Shown: one piece after another, positions 8,247 through 16,398 of the stretch | How positions within the stretch are numbered: position 1 is the first letter of the stretch | Layout: each line of letters starts with the position of its first letter | DNA from: Balneolales bacterium | GTDB taxonomy: Bacteria > Bacteroidota > Rhodothermia > Balneolales > Natronogracilivirgulaceae | Direction of reading: 5' to 3' | Length of the DNA: 64,000 bases | Assembly: GCA_007132975.1 (NCBI GenBank) | Contig: SLNO01000046.1 | Coordinates: 62,001-126,000 of the forward strand | Notes under the pieces: generated by a model | What the model was told of the DNA's origin: nothing | Database searches by the model: none | What the model saw: the letters and a program-made list of their open reading frames with translations, nothing else | Translations under genes and position numbers: made by a program

Positions 8247-9833
8247 CTAACTTATGCCTCTGCGCATTCGAGCCACGGGAATGCCAAGTTGTTCCCTGTA
8301 CTTGCTTATGGTTCGACGAGCTATCGGATATCCTTTGTCAGCCAACAATTCCGCCAGGGTTTGATCGCTGAGCGGGACTTTTTTGTCCTCAGTGCGGACC
8401 AGTTCCATCAGAATGTTCTTGATCTCTCTGTTGGATACGGTCTCACCGGAATCCGTTTCAACCCCTTCATTGAAAAAATACTTCAATTCATAAACACCGA
8501 ATGTTGTCTGGACATATTTGCCGTTTACCACGCGCGAAACTGTGGAAATATCCATACCTATGCGTTCCGCAATATCTTTAAGGATCATGGGTTTTATGCC
8601 TTTTCCAGTGCGGAAAAACTCCTCCTGAAGGGCTACAATCGTTTTCATAACTGCCATCAGCGTGTTCCTGCGCTGTTGGATGCTCTCAATGAACCATCGG
8701 GCAGAATCCATTTTTTCCCTTATGAATTGCTTCGTCTCCTCATCCCCGTTCCCGCGTTTGCGACTGGCCAGGGAGTCCCACAAATCCTTATACTGTCGCG
8801 ATATCCGGATTTGCGGCATATTTCTTTGGTGCATGCGGATAATAAAATCGCCTGAATCTGAATCAGATTGATCCGCAGATTCCTCATAGAAAACTTCAAA
8901 ATCGGGAATGATAAACTGATCCGGGTTCAGGTAATCCTCTGATTCGCCGGGTTTCGGATCCAGCATCATAATGACCTGATTCGCTTCACGAAGCTGTTCC
9001 TCTGTAATATTGAGCTTGGCCTTTATTTTATCATAGTGTTTTCTCTTGAAAAAAGGCCATGCCTTGTCCAGAATCTCAAGCGCAAGTTCCCTGGCGGGTG
9101 TGCTTGAATCCATGGCTTCAAGCTGCGCAATCAGACATTCCCTGAGATCCCTGGCGGCGATGCCCGGCGGGTCAAGCCTCTGGATCTGGCGTAGAACATC
9201 TTCAGCCTCGTCATTGGCTATGATAAAGCCCTCGCTGAAAGCAACAGCATCAATGATGGCGTCAAGATCACGGCGCAAATATCCGTCAGGGTCCACGGAC
9301 CCGATGATCTCCGCTGCCAGCTTCTGCTCTCTCTCATCCAGATCCAGCAGCTCAACCTGCTGCTCCAATCTTTCAATCAGACCGGTTTTATAGGGCTTGG
9401 GTATGTCTTTCCAGTCATCCTGGACATTCTTGTAAGCAGGGATGTATTCGCTGTCGTCATCCCGAAAATATGCTTCCCAGTCCAGGTCACGGGTATCATC
9501 AACAGCTTTGGAATCGTCACCTTCCGCGCTGCCTGACTCGCCTTCCGTACCCGCGCCTTTCTCCCCGCCTGAATAAATTTCATCAGTACCGGCCTGCTCA
9601 TGTTCGCCCAGGTCTGGTTCCGTGTTACCGGCTGTATCGTCTACAGCCAAATCCTGATCAACAGAGTTTTCTTCATCCAGTTCCAGGACCGGGTTGGCTT
9701 CAATTTCCTGTTTAATACGCTGTTCCAACTGGAGTGTGGGAAGCTGCAGCAGTTTAATATACTGTATCTGCTGTGGTGACAGCCGCTGCTGAAGCGTCTG
9801 GCTCTGCCTGACTGTTTGGGATTGCCGGATCAT
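8247..9833 (-). CDS. rpoN: RNA polymerase sigma-54 factor
   Basis: Directs RNA polymerase to -24/-12 promoters that need an AAA+ activator. The 528-residue protein has the glutamine/leucine-rich region I (SQTLQQRLSPQQIQYIKLLQ, then EANPVLEL). A very acidic, low-complexity region II follows (about 55-135), then the core-binding and helix-turn-helix domains. It ends with the RpoN box ARRTISKYREQLGIP, a one-step variant of the canonical ARRTVAKYRE. Its ATG overlaps the TGA of the DUF3109 gene (ATGA), so it is translationally coupled to that gene. No sigma-54 activator gene is present in this window. Confidence 0.97.
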   Translation of the reverse strand: MIRQSQTVRQSQTLQQRLSPQQIQYIKLLQLPTLQLEQRIKQEIEANPVLELDEENSVDQDLAVDDTAGNTEPDLGEHEQAGTDEIYSGGEKGAGTEGESGSAEGDDSKAVDDTRDLDWEAYFRDDDSEYIPAYKNVQDDWKDIPKPYKTGLIERLEQQVELLDLDEREQKLAAEIIGSVDPDGYLRRDLDAIIDAVAFSEGFIIANDEAEDVLRQIQRLDPPGIAARDLRECLIAQLEAMDSSTPARELALEILDKAWPFFKRKHYDKIKAKLNITEEQLREANQVIMMLDPKPGESEDYLNPDQFIIPDFEVFYEESADQSDSDSGDFIIRMHQRNMPQIRISRQYKDLWDSLASRKRGNGDEETKQFIREKMDSARWFIESIQQRRNTLMAVMKTIVALQEEFFRTGKGIKPMILKDIAERIGMDISTVSRVVNGKYVQTTFGVYELKYFFNEGVETDSGETVSNREIKNILMELVRTEDKKVPLSDQTLAELLADKGYPIARRTISKYREQLGIPVARMRRGIS

Positions 9834-10420
9834 ATCACAATGCCGTTTTTAACCCTGATATCTTCACAGGCTGAAAGAAACTCCTCATACCATGCGGCAC
9901 CATATGCCCTTGTTAACGCATCTTTCAGAAAATCAGCAAGATAAATGCCTTCCGATTTACCGCGTTCACATCCTGGACCACATAATGAAGGAACGTATTC
10001 CAGGTTCAGATATTCCATATTCCCGACTTTCAACACTCTGACAGGGAACAAATGGCAGCTCAACGGTTTGATCCAGCTGAACCGGTTCTCCATCCAGGCT
10101 TGCTGAATGGCACAGATTGCCACACCAGCGGTATCATACGTAACGAAGACACATTCTGCTCCATCCGTGCAGTTAAGTTCGGGCGCTTTATAGCCGTTTT
10201 TGATCAGACCCTCCGCTCTCACAATCTCCCTGGCCCTTGGACGCAACTCATCCTGCAGCAATTTCCAGGCTTTGTTCAGAACAGGAATCTCATTTTGGGT
10301 GACAGGTGCCCCGGCGTCACCCACCACACAGCAGTTCCCTTTGCAGCGCGCAAGGTCGCAGGCAAAACGAAATGTCGCAATATCGTCTGAAATAACGGTG
10401 TGTTGAACCTGAAACATCAA
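9830..10420 (-). CDS. DUF3109 family cysteine-rich protein
   Basis: This 196-residue cytosolic protein fits the Bacteroidota family DUF3109 (PF11307), related to YkgJ-type cysteine-cluster proteins. Visible cysteine groups are ARCKGNCCVVGD near residue 27, CTDGAECVF near 83, AICAIQQ near 98, PLSCHLFP near 120 and SLCGPGCERG near 145. They suggest metal or iron-sulfur binding, but no member has a function known to me. It overlaps rpoN by 4 bases and follows dprA by 69 bases. A second ATG three bases in gives an equally plausible start (MFQVQH). Classification is from the cysteine pattern and length. Confidence 0.8.
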   Translation of the reverse strand: MMFQVQHTVISDDIATFRFACDLARCKGNCCVVGDAGAPVTQNEIPVLNKAWKLLQDELRPRAREIVRAEGLIKNGYKAPELNCTDGAECVFVTYDTAGVAICAIQQAWMENRFSWIKPLSCHLFPVRVLKVGNMEYLNLEYVPSLCGPGCERGKSEGIYLADFLKDALTRAYGAAWYEEFLSACEDIRVKNGIVI

Positions 10421-10489
10421 TAAAAACCTGAAAACTCAATACCTGAAAATGGTGAATCCGGTCTATAATATGAAAAATTGTGAAGTGTC

Positions 10490-11647
10490 TCACCATCCAG
10501 CCATTGCAAATATTTTGCCAGGTTTTTGTGAGACGATTCCTTCAAGTTCAAGTTTCAGCAAGCTTGACATCAGCAAATGGGACGCAAGACCTGTGCTGCG
10601 GAACAGCTCATCAATATGCATTTCCCTTTTAGCGAGTAACTTCAAAATCTTCTTAACTGCGGGTTCCGCATTCTGGCCCTTAAAATCCCGGGGCAGAAAA
10701 TTTTGATTATTATTCCGATCCTTGTCGTTCTCTACGCTAGTATCCTGTTTTTTTACGCCGACAGGCAGTTCGGCTATGATATCGTCGACGGTACATACCA
10801 GTTTACCCCATCCCCGCTGGATAATGCGGTTGCACCCTTCCCCCCGCTCATTCCGCAACCCATGTGGAACAGCAAAAACCTCCCTGCCCTGATCCAGTGC
10901 CGCCCCGACAGTTATCATGCTGCCACCGGTCACACCCGTTTCAGTGACCAGCACACCTACCGATATTCCGCTTACAATCCTGTTTCGAACGGGAAAATGG
11001 TGGGCTTCAGGTTTTGTTCCGGGTGGATACTCACTGATCAGCGCACCACCGCTTTTCAAGATTTCAAATGCCAGTGATCTGTTGCCGGTCGGATACACCC
11101 GATCAAGGCCGCAGGCAAGTACGGCTACTGTGCACCCCTTGTTTCTGAGTGTCTCGCTGTGAGCCAGCGTATCTACCCCGTGTGCCAGCCCGCTGACGAT
11201 ACCGGCCGGGACTTTTCTAACAAACTGCCTGGTCAAACCCACTGTAGTCTCCATTCCGTAGCTTGACGGTTTACGTGTCCCAACCACGGCGAGATATTCC
11301 ATGTCGAGTGCTTCGGGGTTACCCTTAACCCAAATCACTGCAGGAGGATCGTAAATATGAAGTAGACGCCTGGGATAGCTCGCATCGCTCGGGATTATGA
11401 GGGCCAGGCCGTGCCGCTTTGTCATCGCTAGCACCCTGTCCACTTCCCTCCATGCCGAAAACTCCCTCACCGACCGGGCAACGGCAGCACCGATGGATGC
11501 CACTGCTGATAGATCGGCCCAATCAGCCGTGAATACCGACATCGGATCAGTGAAATGTTCCAGCAAACGACGGGTCCTGCCGGCACCCACGGATGGTATC
11601 ATGGACAGCGCCAGGCTGGCTCGGATATAATTCTCTCTTGCTCCCAT
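10490..11647 (-). CDS. dprA: DNA-processing protein DprA (Smf)
   Basis: DprA binds incoming single-stranded DNA during natural transformation and loads RecA. The 385-residue protein has an N-terminal helix-hairpin-helix/SAM-like part (SVGAGRTRRLLEHF near 20), the Rossmann-fold core with VVGTRKPSSYG near 130 and SGLAHGVDTLAH near 160. The family signature GALISEYPPGTKPEAHHFPV follows near 225. The C-terminal winged helix (about 320-385) resembles the DprA/DML1-type domain. It lies downstream of obg, with a possible terminator between, and upstream of DUF3109-rpoN. No other competence gene is visible here, so transformability cannot be judged. Confidence 0.96.
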   Translation of the reverse strand: MGARENYIRASLALSMIPSVGAGRTRRLLEHFTDPMSVFTADWADLSAVASIGAAVARSVREFSAWREVDRVLAMTKRHGLALIIPSDASYPRRLLHIYDPPAVIWVKGNPEALDMEYLAVVGTRKPSSYGMETTVGLTRQFVRKVPAGIVSGLAHGVDTLAHSETLRNKGCTVAVLACGLDRVYPTGNRSLAFEILKSGGALISEYPPGTKPEAHHFPVRNRIVSGISVGVLVTETGVTGGSMITVGAALDQGREVFAVPHGLRNERGEGCNRIIQRGWGKLVCTVDDIIAELPVGVKKQDTSVENDKDRNNNQNFLPRDFKGQNAEPAVKKILKLLAKREMHIDELFRSTGLASHLLMSSLLKLELEGIVSQKPGKIFAMAGW

Positions 11648-11683
11648 TACTGGTAAAAACGCCTCTCTTGTTATAAATTAATT

Positions 11684-11707
11684 AAAAAACCTGGCAGCCT
11701 CCGGCTG
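11684..11707 (-). terminator. Possible weak terminator between obg and dprA
   Basis: On the minus strand CAGCC at 11707-11703 pairs with GGCTG at 11699-11695, and a T-run lies at 11689-11685. The stem is short and five bases separate it from the T-run, so it may only attenuate read-through into dprA. Confidence 0.35.
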
Positions 11708-11717
11708 ACACGCTGAG

Positions 11718-12701
11718 TCAGGCTGGCATCCCGTCGTGCAACGTTTTCCAAATCCTCTCCTTGAGTTTATCAAGGCCGAATCCGGTTACTGCCGATATGG
11801 GCACGAAAACAGTGTCCAACACCGGCGCCTGCACCAACCTGAAATCAGGAAACAGATCCATGTGGGTTATGGCAACCAACCTGGGCTTGTCCATCAAGTC
11901 CTGCCGGTAGGCCCTGAGTTCATCACAAAGTATCCGGTATTCTTCCTCCACGTCACTCATGGCACTTATGACGAAAAGCAGCACTTTATTCCGTTCTATG
12001 TGCCTGAGGAATTGCAAGCCAAGCCCCTTTCCCTGATGAGCATCTTCGATGATCCCGGGAATGTCTGCCATCACGAAACTGCGGTGGTCCGGCATCTGGA
12101 CCACTCCCAAATTCGGTTCAAGTGTCGTAAAGGGATAGTCTGCAATCTTTGGCCGCGCTGCTGACAGTGCCGATAGCAGAGTGCTTTTTCCGGCATTCGG
12201 GAAGCCAACAAGCCCTACTTCCGCAATAAGCTTGAGTTCAATTTCAACAACGATCTCTTCACCCGGCTCCCCTGGCTGCGCATAATGCGGTGTCTGGTTG
12301 GTCGCCGTCTTGAAATGGGTGTTCCCCAGTCCCCCCTTGCCGCCCTTTGCCAGCACGAGTCTTTCCCCATGGCTGACCACCTCCCCGATCAAACGCCTTG
12401 TTTCGCTTTCATACGCTACCGTACCAAGCGGGACCCGCAGGACGATATCATCCCCCTTCTTGCCCGTTTTCTGCGCAGAACCACCGGGATTGCCTTTTCT
12501 GGCCTTCAGGAATTTCTTGTAGCGAAGATCCAGCAATGTATTCATGTGGCTGTCCCCTTCCAGGATGATGCTGCCACCGTCGCCACCATCGCCGCCGTCC
12601 GGTCCACCTCTGGGGACATATTTCTCCCTCCTGAAGTGCGCCATACCGGCACCTCCGTCACCGGCCTTCAGATACAGTTTCGCGTAATCGGCAAATCTCA
12701 T
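11718..12701 (-). CDS. obg: Obg/CgtA GTPase
   Basis: Obg is an essential GTPase linked to 50S ribosome assembly and the stringent response. The 327 residues comprise the glycine-rich Obg fold (residues 1-158, with GGPDGGDGGDGGS near 35) and the G domain. G1 is GFPNAGKSTLL, switch/G2 is YPFTTLEPNLG, G3 is DIPGI, and the G4 THMD and G5 SA motifs are visible later. The variable C-terminal OCT domain is absent; the protein ends soon after the G domain. The start at 12699-12701 (MRFADYAKLYLKAG) matches the family; a longer in-frame reading to 12740 adds 13 residues without homology-like character. It is downstream of accD on the same strand. Confidence 0.96.
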   Translation of the reverse strand: MRFADYAKLYLKAGDGGAGMAHFRREKYVPRGGPDGGDGGDGGSIILEGDSHMNTLLDLRYKKFLKARKGNPGGSAQKTGKKGDDIVLRVPLGTVAYESETRRLIGEVVSHGERLVLAKGGKGGLGNTHFKTATNQTPHYAQPGEPGEEIVVEIELKLIAEVGLVGFPNAGKSTLLSALSAARPKIADYPFTTLEPNLGVVQMPDHRSFVMADIPGIIEDAHQGKGLGLQFLRHIERNKVLLFVISAMSDVEEEYRILCDELRAYRQDLMDKPRLVAITHMDLFPDFRLVQAPVLDTVFVPISAVTGFGLDKLKERIWKTLHDGMPA

Positions 12702-12908
12702 ATGGTCAGTACCCCTGGATGGTAAAATTTCGATTAGCAATAATAACCAAAAGCGGAGTGCAAATCAGCCTGGAATCACCGCTACTATGTGCGGAATCCA
12801 CCCAATTGTTGCCTCAAGTGCATCAGAACGTCCAGGCATGCCACTGGACACACCTGTCTCTCAAAAAAGGCCAAAATCGGTGCGGACCCTTCGTGGGCCA
12901 AACAGAAT

Positions 12909-13760
12909 TCAATCCTCAAACCTGTGAAGCAGGATTTTCAGAAGACGGGAAAGGCGGTTTTTCATTTTGTTTCTGGATACTATGAAATCCAGGAATCCAT
13001 GCTCCAGGAGGTACTCCGATGTCTGGAAACCATCAGGCAGGTCCCGGCCGATGGTCTGCCGGATCACGCGCGGTCCCGCAAATCCGATGAGCGCCCCGGG
13101 TTCGGCCACGTTGAAATCACCGAGCATCGCAAAGCTGGCCGTCACACCCCCTGTAGTAGGATTGGTCATCACAGAGATGTAGGGGACCTTCGACTCATGA
13201 AGCAGCGCCAGCTTGGCGGATGTTTTGGCCATCTGCATAAGGCTCAACACACTCTCCATCATGCGCGCCCCACCCGACTGTGAAATAATGATAAGAGGCA
13301 TTCTGTTTTCCCGGGCATGATCAATAGCCAGCCCGATCCGCTCGCCAACTACCGAACCCATGCTCCCGCCAATGAAGCGGAAATCCATGCATGCCACCAC
13401 AATGTCAAGTCCCCGCATCTTTCCCGAAGCAACTTTCACGGCATCCGACAGCCCGGTCTTCTTCTGGGTCTCTTCAAGCCGTGACGAGTACTTCTTGCGG
13501 TCGCTGAAACTGAGCGGGTCCACCGGGAGGATATGGCCGCCCATTTCGCTGTACTTGCCTTCATCGAAGAGCAGCTGGAAATACTCGTCGCTGCCGATAG
13601 GAAAATGGTAACCGCTCACGGGGTCCACCCAGCAGTTTTCCTCGAGTTCACGGCGGTGGACGGTTTCACCGGTCACCGGCACTTTAACCCAGATGCCCTC
13701 GGGCATCTCCTTCGGTGACTTGGTGACAATATTCAGATCTTTTCGTTCAAACCAACTCAT
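12909..13760 (-). CDS. accD: Acetyl-CoA carboxylase carboxyltransferase subunit beta, zinc ribbon degenerate
   Basis: AccD pairs with AccA to move CO2 from biotin to acetyl-CoA, the first step of fatty-acid synthesis. The 283 residues carry the crotonase-fold carboxyltransferase core (ISQSGGARMMES near 140, VPYISVMTNPTTGGVTASFA near 170, GFAGPRVIRQTIG near 205). The four zinc-ribbon cysteines expected near positions 27, 30, 46 and 49 are V, T, D and S (segments KVPVTGE and WVDPVSGYHF), although the flanking pattern is otherwise kept. From memory, some Bacteroidota AccD proteins share this loss. It lies 44 bases downstream of tsaB; accA is not in the window. Confidence 0.95.
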   Translation of the reverse strand: MSWFERKDLNIVTKSPKEMPEGIWVKVPVTGETVHRRELEENCWVDPVSGYHFPIGSDEYFQLLFDEGKYSEMGGHILPVDPLSFSDRKKYSSRLEETQKKTGLSDAVKVASGKMRGLDIVVACMDFRFIGGSMGSVVGERIGLAIDHARENRMPLIIISQSGGARMMESVLSLMQMAKTSAKLALLHESKVPYISVMTNPTTGGVTASFAMLGDFNVAEPGALIGFAGPRVIRQTIGRDLPDGFQTSEYLLEHGFLDFIVSRNKMKNRLSRLLKILLHRFED

Positions 13761-13804
13761 AACGGTGTGATTTTACTGTGCAACCCAACCTGTGACGAGG
13801 CTTC

Positions 13805-14626
13805 TTACAGACCGGAGTAATAATAAGGCTCAAAAAGTTCCGGTGCGACTTTTTTTATCAAATTCTGCATCAGAGTACCCTTCTGGAGTCCTGCAACGGC
13901 AAGAATATGGCTGGCGTTGACAATTTCAGGCAACGGCAGATCCGGCATCATTTCAGGGCTTTCGAGGAAGTCGCCCGGCTCTTTCCTGAGTCGCTCAAGG
14001 CCAGTTCCTGCAATGATAAAACCTGTTTTACGGTGCTCCAGCACCTCCCCAAGTTCCCGCACCGCCACTTCCGATTCCGGGACAACCATATCCCCCCGGA
14101 AACTCCAGGATTGATGGTAAAGGTGATTTCTGCGTGCATCGATGACAGCTTCGCAGCCTGTCGCCAAGGCAGGCTTTTCGGTCGCGAGCCCGGTTGGCAC
14201 CGCATGGGTGTGCGAAGCCGTGTGATCTGACGACACCTCCTGTCCTAGCAGTCGCCCGCCGTGCACAGCTTCCAGGACACCCATAGCTATGCCGGCAAGT
14301 GTATTGCATGCGTAGAGAGGGACATCAGTCTGGAACAGGAGCCCTTTCACCGCGCTGCTTGCCACCCGCAGACCGGTGTATGATCCCGGCCCGGCACTAA
14401 CAACGACAGCCCCCAGGTCTGCAACTTCCATTTTTTCCAGTGCAAGCAGTTCGTTGATAAAGACAAAAGTCAGCTCGGAGTGCACTCCCTTGCCTTCGGC
14501 GGTTCGCTCGTGGATGGTGCCATCAGCCAGACGAAGGGCTACCGAGCATGCCGGTGTAGCCGTCTCGATGGCAAGCACCGGTTTGCCGGTAATAAAAAAA
14601 TCCGCAGTCTCGGTTTTACTGTCCAT
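13805..14626 (-). CDS. tsaB: tRNA threonylcarbamoyladenosine biosynthesis protein TsaB
   Basis: TsaB is the scaffold partner of TsaD in making t6A at position 37 of ANN-decoding tRNAs. The start at 14624-14626 (MDSKTET) places the family hallmark LAIETATPACSVAL near residue 20; an extended reading to 14704 is unlikely. Other marks are KGVHSELTFVFINELL, VVSAGPGSYTGLRVASSAVKG and DARRNHLYHQSW. The protein is 273 residues against a usual 220-235. The extra length is mostly a hydrophilic insertion near residues 128-160 (around GQEVSSDHTASHTHAVP), just before the DARR motif. It is followed by accD. Upstream lie about 235 bases that include the terminator of the exporter operon. Confidence 0.93.
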   Translation of the reverse strand: MDSKTETADFFITGKPVLAIETATPACSVALRLADGTIHERTAEGKGVHSELTFVFINELLALEKMEVADLGAVVVSAGPGSYTGLRVASSAVKGLLFQTDVPLYACNTLAGIAMGVLEAVHGGRLLGQEVSSDHTASHTHAVPTGLATEKPALATGCEAVIDARRNHLYHQSWSFRGDMVVPESEVAVRELGEVLEHRKTGFIIAGTGLERLRKEPGDFLESPEMMPDLPLPEIVNASHILAVAGLQKGTLMQNLIKKVAPELFEPYYYSGL

Positions 14627-14765
14627 ATTTTTTTGGATGGGGTACCCCTGCAGCTGACCCGGCGCCACCGCCACCAGCCCGCAGATCAGGGTGCAAACCC
14701 ACATCCACCAGAAGAATTAATGCGATAAGTCTGTAACATTTCAAATATATCGCTGACGGGATTCA

Positions 14766-14799
14766 ATAAAAAGCACTGACCGGGCGGGTTAACCAGTGC
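14766..14799 (-). terminator. Rho-independent terminator of the adaptor/permease operon
   Basis: On the minus strand GCACTG (14799-14794) and CAGTGC (14778-14773) form a six-bp perfect stem with a 15-base GC-rich loop. TTTTTATT follows immediately. It lies 62 bases after the stop of the last permease gene and before tsaB, which fits the end of that operon. Confidence 0.62.
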
Positions 14800-14861
14800 G
14801 GTGCTACAAGGTGTCAGGTAAAAAGCGGGATGGTGGATGGGCGATGCCGCCCCGGACATCA

Positions 14862-16103
14862 TTATTCGTACCTGAGCGACTCCACCGGGTTTACCAGCGC
14901 CGCCCTTCTCGCCGGGAAAACGCCGGCGGCCAGTCCGATCAGGGTCAGCACGCCGCATGTCATCAGCATGGCATCGGATGAAAGTACCGGATTAGCCAGG
15001 AACTCGGCCACGCCGCCCTGCAGCCCCAGCCCGCGCACGCCGTACACGATGCCGGATGAGAGAAGCACGCCTACCGTGCCGCCTATCATGCAGATAAAGA
15101 GGGCTTCGAAGATGAACTGCGAGATGATGTGGCGGTTCTGCGCGCCAATCGCCTTTTTGATGCCGATTTCTCGCGTGCGCTCCTTGACCACCACATACAT
15201 GATGTTGGCAACGCCCACGCCGGCAATGAGCAGGGTGAAGAAGCCGACCGAAAACAGGAATATCTTGATTCCCAGACCGATCTGCGCCTGGATGCGCTCG
15301 GCCTCGATGAAATCCCACACCCCGATGGCCTGCCTGTCTTCGGCATGAAACCGGTACTTGCGCGCCATGATCTCGCGGACCTGGCTTTCTATGCGCTTCT
15401 GGAACTCGGGGTTGGAGGGACGAATGAGCACCGACCCCAGGAAGGCGTGGTTGTAGGTATGGCGGAAAGTGGTGTGGGGAATGATGGCACGCCGCGCATC
15501 GGGACCGTGACTCATGGCCATCTGCATCTTCTCCTGCATCACGCCAACTACGGTGTAGGGATTGTTGTCGATGAAGAGCCGGTTGCCAATGGCGTTGCCC
15601 TCCGGGAAAAGCTGGTTTGCAACCTCCGGACCCAGAAAGACCACCCGGCGCTGCTCGGCGACGTCGCGCGCGTTGATGAATCGTCCGCCGGCAACGGGAT
15701 ACATGGATCGCATCTCGTCAAAGCTCACATCCACCCCTTCCATATACGTGTTGGTGGTGGCATAATCTGATTTGAGGCTCACGCTGCGGCCATACTGCGC
15801 CGAAATGCGCTCGATCTGCGGAATGGAACGCCGTAGCAGGTCCACGTCTTCCTCGGCAAACCGGATGCGCCTGCCGGCATCGAGCCCCTCAAATGACTGG
15901 CTTGTCTGGCCGCCGTAAAAAACCATCATCTGGTTGCCGCCGCCCCGCAGTCCCGCCTGCAGCTGTGTGCTGAGCCCCTCGCCGAACGCAAGCAGCGCGA
16001 TCACGGCAAAAGTGCCCCAGCATATGGCGATGATGGTAAGGCTGGTGCGGAGTTTCTGCTTGCGCAGGTCCTGCATGAATTCTTTGATCAGGTTGATCCA
16101 CAT
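14862..16103 (-). CDS. MacB/FtsX-type ABC transporter permease (second of pair)
   Basis: A 413-residue inner-membrane permease with the MacB layout: one N-terminal transmembrane helix (about 20-42, LTIIAICWGTFAVIALLAFG), a large periplasmic MacB_PCD domain (about 45-275), then the FtsX domain with three helices (about 283-306, 330-358, 370-395). The conserved loop KERTREIGIKKAIGAQ near residue 312 contacts the ATPase. There is no nucleotide-binding domain, unlike E. coli MacB, so an ATPase must come from elsewhere. It lies downstream of a homologous permease and a HlyD-like adaptor on the same strand, separated from them by a 276-base gap rich in repeats. It probably exports a peptide, lipid or small toxic molecule. 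Confidence 0.9.
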   Translation of the reverse strand: MWINLIKEFMQDLRKQKLRTSLTIIAICWGTFAVIALLAFGEGLSTQLQAGLRGGGNQMMVFYGGQTSQSFEGLDAGRRIRFAEEDVDLLRRSIPQIERISAQYGRSVSLKSDYATTNTYMEGVDVSFDEMRSMYPVAGGRFINARDVAEQRRVVFLGPEVANQLFPEGNAIGNRLFIDNNPYTVVGVMQEKMQMAMSHGPDARRAIIPHTTFRHTYNHAFLGSVLIRPSNPEFQKRIESQVREIMARKYRFHAEDRQAIGVWDFIEAERIQAQIGLGIKIFLFSVGFFTLLIAGVGVANIMYVVVKERTREIGIKKAIGAQNRHIISQFIFEALFICMIGGTVGVLLSSGIVYGVRGLGLQGGVAEFLANPVLSSDAMLMTCGVLTLIGLAAGVFPARRAALVNPVESLRYE

Positions 16104-16195
16104 GACGCGGTTTCCGTTATCGTGTCTGATTTCTATTCGGGTGGATGGGGGATGTTGCTTGAGTCCTGCCGCTTGTTCCTTATACGCGGCAGCGG

Positions 16196-16293
16196 GTTGC
16201 GGGTTTCAGGTTGTGGGTTGTGGATTGTGGATTGCGGGTTGCGGATTGCGGGTTGTGGATTGCGGGTTGCGGGTTGCGGGTTGCGGGTTGTGG
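16196..16293. repeat. Heptanucleotide tandem array, 14 units of RTTGYGG
   Basis: Fourteen contiguous seven-base units lie in perfect register, mostly GTTGCGG, ATTGCGG, GTTGTGG or ATTGTGG. One divergent unit (GTTTCAG) starts at 16203. Variation is almost confined to unit positions 1 and 5, both transitions. It sits between two homologous permease genes. One minus-strand frame reads as a short repetitive peptide, but I do not regard that as a gene. Confidence 0.92.
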
Positions 16294-16296
16294 CAC

Positions 16297-16398
16297 ATTT
16301 CATGCCTATGATAATTTCAGCCAATCGATTATTGCAGGCACGCTGTCATTTCAAGCATGCTTTCATTTCGGTTACGCTGCTATTTCAGGCACTCGATC
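16297..16398. repeat. Degenerate 17-bp tandem array overlapping a permease stop codon
   Basis: Six 17-base units start at 16297, 16314, 16331, 16348, 16365 and 16382. Each opens with ATTTCA or a one-base variant. The approximate consensus is ATTTCAGGCACGCTGTC. The last unit lies in the 3' end of the permease gene and its first base belongs to the stop codon, so the array looks like repeated duplication of the gene's final bases into the spacer. Confidence 0.8.

Noticed and set aside
16133-16324. Minus-strand open frame encoding a repetitive Arg-Asn-Pro-Gln-Pro peptide
   Set aside because: It is simply the translation of the heptamer DNA array (three units make seven codons), with no ribosome site and no non-repeat domain.
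16196-16398. CRISPR array
   Set aside because: The units are contiguous 7-bp and 17-bp repeats without unique spacers, and no cas gene is nearby.
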